36,226 bases of DNA from Nitrospirota bacterium (GTDB lineage: Bacteria; Nitrospirota; UBA9217): contig JALNZF010000027.1 in NCBI GenBank assembly GCA_023229435.1, positions 1 through 36,226 of the forward strand, read 5' to 3'. Shown in pieces: positions 24,182 through 31,151 of the stretch. Every line of letters begins with the position of its first letter. Positions within the stretch are counted from its first letter, which is position 1. The notes under the pieces were generated by a model, which searched no databases, was not told where the DNA came from, and worked only from the letters and a program-made list of their open reading frames with translations. The translations under genes and the position numbers were made by a program.

Positions 24182-24679
24182 TTAAGCAACTACACACGCC
24201 TGTCTCGTCATAGTCACGATCGGCCGCGATGCAGTGCGCACCAATCGGTTCAGGTCCTTGGAGGTGACATTCCCGGCCTCGGTAATTGCAGGACTCAAAA
24301 CGACCTTATCAATACCCCCGTGTTCCTTAAGAAATTTTCGTATGCCCGATATTGCATCCAGACTTGAGGCATGGACCTTCGCGTGAATGCCTTGCTTAAG
24401 GCAATTCTTCACAACGGTGTCGACTTCCTTTTCGTAGACCCGCTTCACGTCTCGGTCGCTCTCAGTCATGATCTGCTGAGCCGTATCGTGCTCGCCGGCC
24501 TCGGCAAAGCTCACGGCTGTCATCATGTTTTCCAACTTATCCATGAGTGAGCTCTGCTTCTGGACGAACAGGAGCGTGATGTCCTCATACATCGCCTTTG
24601 CAAGCTCGATCGCGTACGAAACCCCTTCTTCCAAATTTTCATCCCGGTAGGTGACGAACAATAACTGCCTCTTGCCCAT
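24182..24679 (-). CDS. Usp-like stress protein
   Basis: A 165-aa alpha/beta protein with the Usp fold order: RQLLFVTYRDENLEEGVSYAIELAKAM at the start (nucleotide-binding strand and helix), ITLLFVQKQ, then KVVLSPAITEAG and a C-terminal strand PIVTMTR. The glycine-rich ATP loop is missing, so it belongs to the non-ATP or divergent group. ATG 24679 has a perfect AGGAGG 7 nt upstream. First gene of the operon, about 35 nt downstream of the expected sigma-54 start site. Confidence 0.75.
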   Translation of the reverse strand: MGKRQLLFVTYRDENLEEGVSYAIELAKAMYEDITLLFVQKQSSLMDKLENMMTAVSFAEAGEHDTAQQIMTESDRDVKRVYEKEVDTVVKNCLKQGIHAKVHASSLDAISGIRKFLKEHGGIDKVVLSPAITEAGNVTSKDLNRLVRTASRPIVTMTRQACVVA

Positions 24680-24724
24680 GTCTCTGCCTCCTTAAAAAGT
24701 AATTGCTTCTTGCCCTGTACTATT

Positions 24725-24740
24725 GCAGTATGAGTGCCAA
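24725..24740 (-). promoter_or_regulatory. Sigma-54 promoter of the Usp-TauE operon
   Basis: On the minus strand TTGGCACTCATACTGCA: GG at 24738-24737 and GC at 24726-24725 with the obligatory 10-nt interval, and TGGCAC matches the -24 consensus. The expected start is about 12 nt downstream. It implies control by an enhancer-binding activator, which is not encoded in the window. An activator site upstream (24745-24900) could not be defined by eye. Confidence 0.6.
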
Positions 24741-24744
24741 GTCG

Positions 24745-25198
24745 TAACAGTTTGATATTATGTATGAATATAGAATTAAGAGGGAGAGGTCGTGTTTCAG
24801 ATATGAACGCAGGTGAACGCTGGTCAAAGACGGAATATAGTTATCGAGACCAAAAACCCTTTATTTACAGGTATTGAAAGTAAAATTGGCATTTTGGAAA
24901 TGAGACTGGATTAAGAGCAGTTAAATTGAGGCTGTGTTCAAATCTGAAACAAGGAGGTGTTGTTAACCTGGAAAGATATCTGATAATCGGAGGGTAGAGT
25001 AAATAAAAAAGCGGAAGGCCCTAACAACATCAACGTTATAAAAGTTCCTAAAGTTGCACCCGTCTTTATGGTAAAGATATTCTCAGAAGACATGTTCTCC
25101 GGCAAACCAGGCTCGGCTCATCATCTTTTGCGATTTCATTATGCTTCATAAAGAACCAGTAATGCATCACACTAAACACGCAACGTCATTATATGCAT
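24745..25198. other. Gene-free stretch between two operons
   Basis: About 450 bp without a supportable gene on either strand. Contains an isolated AAGGAGGTGTTGTTAACCTGG near 24951 that is followed by no open frame. It presumably carries activator sites for the sigma-54 promoter, but none is defined by eye. Confidence 0.4.
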
Positions 25199-25212
25199 GA
25201 CATCCTAAGAAG

Positions 25213-25245
25213 AGTGGCAGCGCCTCTTCAAGAGGCGCTGCCACT
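25213..25245 (-). terminator. Long palindrome after the first large gene
   Basis: AGTGGCAGCGCCTCTT, one base, then its exact complement (33 bp). It forms a very stable hairpin about 30 bp after the stop codon. No strong U-tract follows, so it may act as an mRNA 3'-end stabiliser or a REP-like palindrome instead of a standard terminator. The second copy is at 31091-31123. Confidence 0.6.
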
Positions 25246-25273
25246 GACGAAGCTTCACATCTACATCATGTCT

Positions 25274-28200
25274 CTACTGGACCGTAACGGTCATTCTGTC
25301 GGCATCCTTGCCACCGGCAGCCTTGTTGTCAATGATCAGTTTTCCCACGTCTCCCGAAGCAGCAGGACACACAATGGTATGACTGGAGTCCGTTGTAAAG
25401 GCAGCGCCCTGCCAGGTACCGGCAGTCGGATGGGGTCCGATCCCGGCCTTGCAGTTGAATTGCAGGATTGTTCCGGCTGAGACGGTTACCGTGCTTGGCG
25501 TGGAATCAACTATACAACCATCGCCCACTACCGTGAATTCAGTCTGTATCTGCAGATCCACCGTACCCGGCTTCTGGCCGCCGCCACGGATGATCACGCT
25601 CTTAACACCGTTGCAGGGCGCTATTTCGCAGATTCCGGCTGTGCACACGCCGTTTTGACCATTCGACGAACAGGTTGTTCCATCAGCGACTGTCGCGTGA
25701 ACGCAGCCAGTGGCTGGATCGCAGGAATCAGCCGTGCAATCGTTGTTGTCATTGCAGCTGATCGTCGTGTTGACGCAGCCGGATGCCGGATTGCATGAGT
25801 CGGTGGTGCAGACATTGTTGTCATTGCAGTTGATCGGTGTGTGCGCGCAAGCGCCCGCATTACAGGAATCATCGGTGCATGCATCGCCGTCATCGCAATT
25901 CGCGGGAACGCAGTCTGCGGGAGGTACACCCATCATATTGAAGCTGGCATTGAAATTCAAGAACGGGCCGTCCACCATGGGATAACCGTTTTTGCCGTCT
26001 CCATTCCAGTCACTTGACATCAAGTCCCAAACTTTGGCGGCCGGATTGGAACCGCATGCCGTTGCCCACAGGGCTGACGGCGCAAACGCGGCATTCGCAT
26101 TCCATACGTCCACCACGTCGATGTTCTTGCTGGCGCCCCAGTCAAAGAGCATGTGGGCGCCCAGCTGTCCCGCGCCGACGGTAAAGTTGATCGCCGTGCC
26201 TGTTCCGCAGCCGGGGCTTCCCGGCGCGCACCCTGCGTAGACCGTGTAGGAGCCGGGGCCATAGATGGCCACATCATGGGCCAACCACTTAATGCCCTGG
26301 AACGGGCAGGTTGAGGAAAGTACCGTATTGGAGATCTGGCCGGATGCGGCAACCGAGGTCTTCTTGCTGCCGTCCCAGGAAAAAATAACGTCATTGGAGC
26401 CGCCGATCGTTTTGCCGGTCGGATCGATCATGGTGAAATTGTTGCCCGTCGTGAGCACGGGGCAAATCGGCGTGTGAACGCATTTAGCGGCTACGCACGT
26501 ATCCGTGCTGCAAACGTTGTTGTCTTCGCAATCAGCGGCAGTGACGCAGCAATTCGCGACCGCCGTGTGTCCGCACGCATCCGTGGTGCAGATGTTGTTG
26601 TCGTTGCAATCAGCGGCGGACGTGCAACAGGACCCCAGTGGCGTGTGGACACAGGCGCCTGTGGCCACATCGCATGAATCTTCCGTACAGTCAATTCCAT
26701 CATCGCAGGATGCAGGACAGACAGGTACAGGCGGAACTCCCATCACGTTGAAGTTTGCATTGAAACCAATAAACGGGCCGTCCACCATGCCGTAACCGTT
26801 CAAGCCCAAGATGTCTCCGTCCCAGTCCTTTGACATCCAGTCCCAGACCTTATCGGCCGGGTTGGAACCGCAGCCCGCGGTCTGCAGGGGCGAAGGTCCA
26901 AAGGAGGCCTTCGGCGACCATACATTCACGACGTCAATGTCATTGTTGCCGCCCCAGTTAAAGAGCATGTGGGCACCAAGTTCTCCCGCACCGACCGCAA
27001 AGGTGATCGGAGCGCCTGCTCCACAGCCGGGGCTGCCGGCCGGACAGTCTGCGTAGACCGTGTAGGTGCCCGGCCCATAGATTGCGACATCATGCGCCAT
27101 CCATGTTATGCCGAAGAACGGACAGGTGGATTCAAGCGTTGCGTTGGACGCCTGGCCGGACGCTGCCACCGAGCTCTTCTTCGTTCCGTCCCAGGTGAAG
27201 TTAACGTCATTGGTGCCGCCGGACAAGGCCCCGGTAGGATCCAGCATGGTGAAATTATTATTAAGCGTCACGGGGTCGCATCCGCCGGGAATGGCTGTTC
27301 CAGCGCATACTCCACCGGAACAAACATCCTGTGTTGTACAATCCTTGCCGTCATTACAGGACGACGTATTAGGGGTGTGGGCGCAAATGCCGGTGACCGC
27401 ATCGCAGGAATCGGTTGTGCAGATATTTCCATCGTTGCAGTTCCTGGCCTTTCCCGCACAGATGCCATAGTAACAAAAGTCTCCTGTTGTACAGTCATTG
27501 CCATCATCACAGGTCAAGGTATTCCAGGCGGACGCGCAATTGCCGGTGGCGGTATCGCAGGAATCGGTTGTACAGACATTTCCATCATCACAGTTTTTGG
27601 CTGTTCCCGCGCAGACCTGGCCTGAACACATGTCGTTCAGAGTACAGGGATTGCCATCATTACAGGAGGTCCCATCCGGCTGTCCCGTGCACAGGCATCC
27701 TGGAACAGGCGTATAAACGCACGCGCCTGTCGCTGCATTGCAGGTGTCGGAAGTGCAGAAGTTGCTGTCATTGCAAGCCGTATTTTCATGGAAACAATAA
27801 CCGCCCACACAGCGATCGGCCGTGCAGGCGTTTCCATCATCGCAATTTATAATCGTGCATGGATCGGGATCATAGACGGCTTCATCGAACCAGTCAAGCG
27901 AACGATACCCATCCGCGCGCAGGATAAAGGCGTAGCCGGCGAATGCGTTACTGTGCCACACGGCCCCGCCCGTTCCCTCGGGGACCACGGTTACATTCCA
28001 GGTGCCGTCGGGGTTCAACTTCCTGGACCCGTCGGGATTGAACGAGTTCTCGGAGACCCAGACGCCGTCCGGCAGCACCCCACCCCCATGAAATGAGACA
28101 CGGTTGTGATAGTCCGGGTCCAGGTCCCAGCGGTCTGTATTGTTCGGGTTGGTATTGAGGCCGACCGCGTTGGACGAAAATGTCTGCAGATCGGCACCTT

Positions 28201-28999
28201 GCCATACATTGACCGTCAACGTACCAAAGTTCCTCATTTCAAATTTGGGCACGATCTGCGTTCCCATGAAATCGCGATTGGGCCCGTTATAGACATCAAA
28301 CGCGAAGTCGAAGGTCAGCTGGCCTGCCATGGGCTCAAGGGCGTTGGGATGCGAGGCCGATACCGCTCCGCACCATCCAATGGCATCGGAGACAGGGTAT
28401 GGCTGGAAAGAAAGAGTGGTCTCGACGTCCTCGGAAGGGTTCACCCCCGTGGCATCCACATAGGAGAAGACATCATAATAGTTGAAATGCATGTCCTTCT
28501 TGCCGACCAGTAAATCACCGTCAAGGTCGGCCAGCATGTTATTGAAAAGAGACCCCTGCCGGATGGATGCGGAGTAATCCGCCTCCCGGTATGCGGTGAA
28601 GTCGGTCGGCACGTCGAAGCCCGGAGAGGTATATCCCCAATAATAGAAGTTCACCTGTGAATCCATATTTGCATGGGTGTAAATAGGGTTGTTCGTTATA
28701 TCGTGTAAAATAGTATCAGGCCTGTCAGGCGTCAGCCGGTCGGGCCATAGTGTCAGCATATGCATCTTCTGACCGACCGTGCCGAACTCATTGATCATCT
28801 CGAAATCTTTCGCATTTCTTCCACCAGGGCCGGTACATTCCCAGTCATCGAACGTGATCGTGGAAATTCCTTCTCCTGCATTGGAGTAACCATTGGAAAC
28901 ATCATAGTGGTCGGTCCAGATCGTCGCTATTGCTTCGGTACTTGATAACAGCAAGCTTGTTGCCAACAGCAGTGCCCCAATCAGATGTTTGTATCTCAT
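25274..28999 (-). CDS. Giant secreted Cys-rich modular protein, copy 1
   Basis: A 1241-aa protein; ATG 28999 preceded by AAGGAGGG at about 8 nt. Order: signal peptide (1-26, ending EAIA); an N-terminal domain (27-375) shared with the second copy, ending in SLDWF; cysteine array 1 (380-585, seven CTDC repeats of the type CDDGNxCTxDxC); shared module A (590-756: NNNFTMLDPTG, AHDVAIYGPGTYTVY, GAHMLFNWGG, MVDGPFIGFNANFNVMG); array 2 (765-850, three repeats); module B (853-1026); array 3 (1030-1130, three repeats); a C-terminal domain (1131-1241: SVIIRGGGQKPGTVDLQIQ). The cysteine repeat resembles the Dictyostelium CTDC repeat (Pfam Dicty_CTDC), rich in Asp/Asn and perhaps calcium-binding when disulphide-bonded. 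No sorting signal or anchor is seen at the C-terminus. Probable extracellular or cell-surface protein; function unknown. Confidence 0.88.
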   Translation of the reverse strand: MRYKHLIGALLLATSLLLSSTEAIATIWTDHYDVSNGYSNAGEGISTITFDDWECTGPGGRNAKDFEMINEFGTVGQKMHMLTLWPDRLTPDRPDTILHDITNNPIYTHANMDSQVNFYYWGYTSPGFDVPTDFTAYREADYSASIRQGSLFNNMLADLDGDLLVGKKDMHFNYYDVFSYVDATGVNPSEDVETTLSFQPYPVSDAIGWCGAVSASHPNALEPMAGQLTFDFAFDVYNGPNRDFMGTQIVPKFEMRNFGTLTVNVWQGADLQTFSSNAVGLNTNPNNTDRWDLDPDYHNRVSFHGGGVLPDGVWVSENSFNPDGSRKLNPDGTWNVTVVPEGTGGAVWHSNAFAGYAFILRADGYRSLDWFDEAVYDPDPCTIINCDDGNACTADRCVGGYCFHENTACNDSNFCTSDTCNAATGACVYTPVPGCLCTGQPDGTSCNDGNPCTLNDMCSGQVCAGTAKNCDDGNVCTTDSCDTATGNCASAWNTLTCDDGNDCTTGDFCYYGICAGKARNCNDGNICTTDSCDAVTGICAHTPNTSSCNDGKDCTTQDVCSGGVCAGTAIPGGCDPVTLNNNFTMLDPTGALSGGTNDVNFTWDGTKKSSVAASGQASNATLESTCPFFGITWMAHDVAIYGPGTYTVYADCPAGSPGCGAGAPITFAVGAGELGAHMLFNWGGNNDIDVVNVWSPKASFGPSPLQTAGCGSNPADKVWDWMSKDWDGDILGLNGYGMVDGPFIGFNANFNVMGVPPVPVCPASCDDGIDCTEDSCDVATGACVHTPLGSCCTSAADCNDNNICTTDACGHTAVANCCVTAADCEDNNVCSTDTCVAAKCVHTPICPVLTTGNNFTMIDPTGKTIGGSNDVIFSWDGSKKTSVAASGQISNTVLSSTCPFQGIKWLAHDVAIYGPGSYTVYAGCAPGSPGCGTGTAINFTVGAGQLGAHMLFDWGASKNIDVVDVWNANAAFAPSALWATACGSNPAAKVWDLMSSDWNGDGKNGYPMVDGPFLNFNASFNMMGVPPADCVPANCDDGDACTDDSCNAGACAHTPINCNDNNVCTTDSCNPASGCVNTTISCNDNNDCTADSCDPATGCVHATVADGTTCSSNGQNGVCTAGICEIAPCNGVKSVIIRGGGQKPGTVDLQIQTEFTVVGDGCIVDSTPSTVTVSAGTILQFNCKAGIGPHPTAGTWQGAAFTTDSSHTIVCPAASGDVGKLIIDNKAAGGKDADRMTVTVQ

Positions 29000-29028
29000 G
29001 TTTTGTCCCTCCTTAAGATATTTGGTAA

Positions 29029-29193
29029 CTATTCAGCAAAATAATTAGCTTTAATTTGTAACATGACATTTGGTTCTGTCGTCCCCATGCCGACGTTGCC
29101 ATCCGGAGGAAAGTTATTAGCAGCGATCGACGCATAGGGGACAGCGCCGATACATGGCAACCCGATGATACAAAACAATCATGCTCTCTTCAT
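29029..29193 (-). pseudogene. Truncated remnant of a signal-peptide / NVGIGTT-type protein gene
   Basis: After a good ribosome site (AAGGAGGCGG) an ATG at 29193 reads Met-Lys-Arg-Ala, then an in-frame TGA. The frame continues as a signal peptide and mature start: LFCIIGLPCIGAVPYASIA, then ANNFPPDGNVGMGTTEPNVM. This matches the N-terminus of secreted proteins with the GNVGIGTTxPN motif (often S74-peptidase or tail-fibre-like). After MLQIK the frame runs into the duplicated leader of the downstream gene and ends at TAG 29031-29029. So the gene has both a nonsense mutation and a cut-off 3' part, with the cut at the border of the duplicated block. Confidence 0.65.
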
Positions 29194-29434
29194 TTTCCGC
29201 CTCCTTGTGTGTCGGAAGCCTCCCGCCTTCGGGCCCATCCCGCAAGCCGGCGACGTCCGGTGGAGTCGATCTCCGACAATGTCGAAGATGCCCCATGAGT
29301 AAGATACCCCTGTCGTCGAACTAAAGTTGGAGCGCTGTGCCCGGGATATCCGTCCAGCCTTTTCAACCGCGCAGGGGCAATATTCCATTATCAAAATTCA
29401 TTTAATGAAAGAACAGTACCAGAACGAACGGGGC

Positions 29435-29535
29435 TTGTCGTCTTTTCGTGCAGGAGTGGACAACTTTCTTTCCCCGATAATACAAAGGGTTGCGAGTTTG
29501 TCGTCCTATTGTGCAGGAATGGACAACTACTTTAA
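29435..29535. repeat. Two 37-bp direct repeats spaced 63 bp apart
   Basis: TTGTCGTC...TGCAGGA(G/A)TGGACAAC begins at 29435 and again at 29498. Each copy is also bracketed by the inverted pair TTGTC/GACAA. The 63-bp period equals six helical turns, which would put bound proteins on one face. They lie between the AraC-type gene and the first large gene, upstream of the latter, so they are candidate operator sites. The rest of 29194-29434 holds GC-rich hairpins (about 29210-29260) and no gene. Confidence 0.5.
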
Positions 29536-29602
29536 GAGGATATTGTGGGGAATATTGGAATAGGCGAGTAGTAAATCAGGACACAGGGTGAATCTCAGAA
29601 GG

Positions 29603-30877
29603 TCACGCGCGGCCTTGAACGTTTAAAGCCTTGTCATGTTCTGCAAACTCGCACTGCTTTTTGAATACTGATGGGGTCGTACCGATATATTTATTGAAAG
29701 CGTTATAGAAGGCGGACTTGGAATTGAACCCCGCATCAAGGGCGATCCCAAGTACCGATAAGTGGTTGTATTTGGGAGAACTCAGGAGTTTCTTGGCCTC
29801 CTGAACGCGATACTCATTGATAAAGTCGAAAAAACTTTTTTTCATTTCCCGATTGATCACCTGGGACAGGTCGTTGGCAGAGACAGATAGCTTATCGGCA
29901 AGCTCCGACAAGGTGAGCTCCGGTCTGAGATAAAGCTTCTCCCTGTCCATGAGTTGAAGGAGTTTGCGGGCGATCTCAGCCGCCCGCTCAGGGGCCAGAT
30001 ATGATTTCTGGTATTTTTCTTTTTGCAACATCCCAATCGCATTCTGCAGTATATCAGGGGTGGGAAAAGGTGCGTCCAGATCACTGTTCTGGCCGGTCCG
30101 CATCAGTTCTGCCCGGTTGGCTATTTCAATCTGTAATAAAATCTCCGGATGGAGGAGACCCTTAAAGGCCATCACAGACGTAATCATGGCGCAACTCAAA
30201 TATAACAAAGGAACGATTTCACGTTGGATGCCTAATTTTGCTGAAAAGAAGATAAAGAAGATAAAAATAAAGACAAGGGCGTAAAAGAGGAAAATGAGGG
30301 TGCGGAGCCAGGATAGGTTGATCTTGTCAATAGATGAAAAGCTCTGCTTGATTCTCGCGCTGTAGGCCATGACCAGCAATAGTGATAATGTCCAGTAGGT
30401 GATCTTTTGGATCGCAACCGGGATAAGCGCGATATCTCGAATGTTAAACTGGGTTCCTTCGATCACGGTGCAGCATGAGACTGCCCATTCCGGCGCGTGA
30501 CCATATGCGATAAAGTAGTAAGAGATGATCAGAGCAGACGCTGTCATTGGAAGAAAATGAAGTAATTGAATCCGGGGGAAAACCCTCCGGCTCGGCGAAC
30601 TCAATTCTCTGACATAGAAATACAAAAAGGGACCAGGAAGAAAGTTCACCGGCCATGACAAGCCGAGCAGATAGCGATAGGGGCCGTCATAGTTTGTTAC
30701 ATGAAAGAATCCATCGATCAGCAAAACCGACATGGCCAGGAAGAGCGCTGCAAGATAAAGATTGGCCAGTCTGTTTCCTCTGCGCATGAAAAGAAGCGCA
30801 CCAGCCAGGAGAAAACCCTGTACTGCACCGATCAAGATCAGTACCGAAAAAACGTTGATGGATGGTTCTTGCGCCAT
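29603..30877 (-). CDS. Membrane-anchored AraC-family regulator
   Basis: A 424-aa protein. Residues about 8-245 contain seven or so membrane helices (FSVLILIGAVQGFLLAGALLF, ANLYLAALFLAMSVLLI, LRTLIFLFYALVFIFIFFIF). Residues about 310-412 are the double helix-turn-helix of AraC/XylS: LTLSELADKLSVSANDLSQV and NHLSVLGIALDAGFNSKSAF, ending FNKYIGTTPSVFKK. This architecture is common in Bacteroidota and less so elsewhere, so transfer is possible. ATG 30877 has GGAG 4 nt upstream. Placed between the two duplicated giant genes in the same direction, it is the obvious candidate for their control, acting as a one-component membrane sensor. Confidence 0.92.
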   Translation of the reverse strand: MAQEPSINVFSVLILIGAVQGFLLAGALLFMRRGNRLANLYLAALFLAMSVLLIDGFFHVTNYDGPYRYLLGLSWPVNFLPGPFLYFYVRELSSPSRRVFPRIQLLHFLPMTASALIISYYFIAYGHAPEWAVSCCTVIEGTQFNIRDIALIPVAIQKITYWTLSLLLVMAYSARIKQSFSSIDKINLSWLRTLIFLFYALVFIFIFFIFFSAKLGIQREIVPLLYLSCAMITSVMAFKGLLHPEILLQIEIANRAELMRTGQNSDLDAPFPTPDILQNAIGMLQKEKYQKSYLAPERAAEIARKLLQLMDREKLYLRPELTLSELADKLSVSANDLSQVINREMKKSFFDFINEYRVQEAKKLLSSPKYNHLSVLGIALDAGFNSKSAFYNAFNKYIGTTPSVFKKQCEFAEHDKALNVQGRA

Positions 30878-31002
30878 ATCACTCCACCTGATGCGTTTAA
30901 TTCAAACAGTCGTCAAAGCTACAAACTGGCAGGTTCGGAATACCGGTTTCACTTTCACAGTGGATACTTGAATGGAACATGTAATCGCAATTGCACAGTG
31001 AT

Positions 31003-31064
31003 AAGTATATACTATAATTCAAAAAAAAGTCAATAACTTTAGGGACGTTGCTGTTATTTGTCAA
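31003..31064 (-). promoter_or_regulatory. Tandem promoters of the AraC-type gene
   Basis: Two sigma-70-like promoters on the minus strand. Distal: TTGACA (31064-31059), 17 bp, TAAAGT (31041-31036). Proximal: TTGACT (31033-31028) with TATATA at 16 bp or TATACT at 18 bp. They give a leader of about 120-160 nt before ATG 30877. Confidence 0.6.
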
Positions 31065-31090
31065 GGGATTTTGGGGGACGTCCTAAGAAG

Positions 31091-31123
31091 AGTGGCAGCG
31101 CCTCTTCAAGAGGCGCTGCCGCT
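31091..31123 (-). terminator. Long palindrome after the second large gene
   Basis: Same 33-bp palindrome as at 25213-25245, with a single change in the stem that still allows a G-U pair in RNA. It lies about 30 bp after the stop. No strong U-tract follows. Confidence 0.55.
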
Positions 31124-31151
31124 GAAGGAGCTTCAAATCTGCATCATGTCT

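Larger units (their letters stand above)
25199..29046 (-). repeat. Duplicated block, copy 1 (gene plus both flanks)
   Basis: Homologous to 31077-34828 from GACATCCTAAGAAG at the 3' side to AATTATTTTGCTGAATAG at the 5' side. The homology covers the terminator-like palindrome, the whole gene, its AAGGAGGGACAAAAC ribosome site and about 45 bp of leader. Outside these points the flanks differ. Confidence 0.8.

Noticed and set aside
29179..29181. Selenocysteine reading of the in-frame TGA after Met-Lys-Arg-Ala
   Set aside because: Position within a signal peptide makes no sense for Sec, no SECIS-like hairpin is evident, and the gene is truncated anyway.
29195..29330. Possible c-di-GMP riboswitch in the GC-rich leader before the pseudogene
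   Set aside because: Hairpins are present but the conserved GEMM core sequences are not visible.
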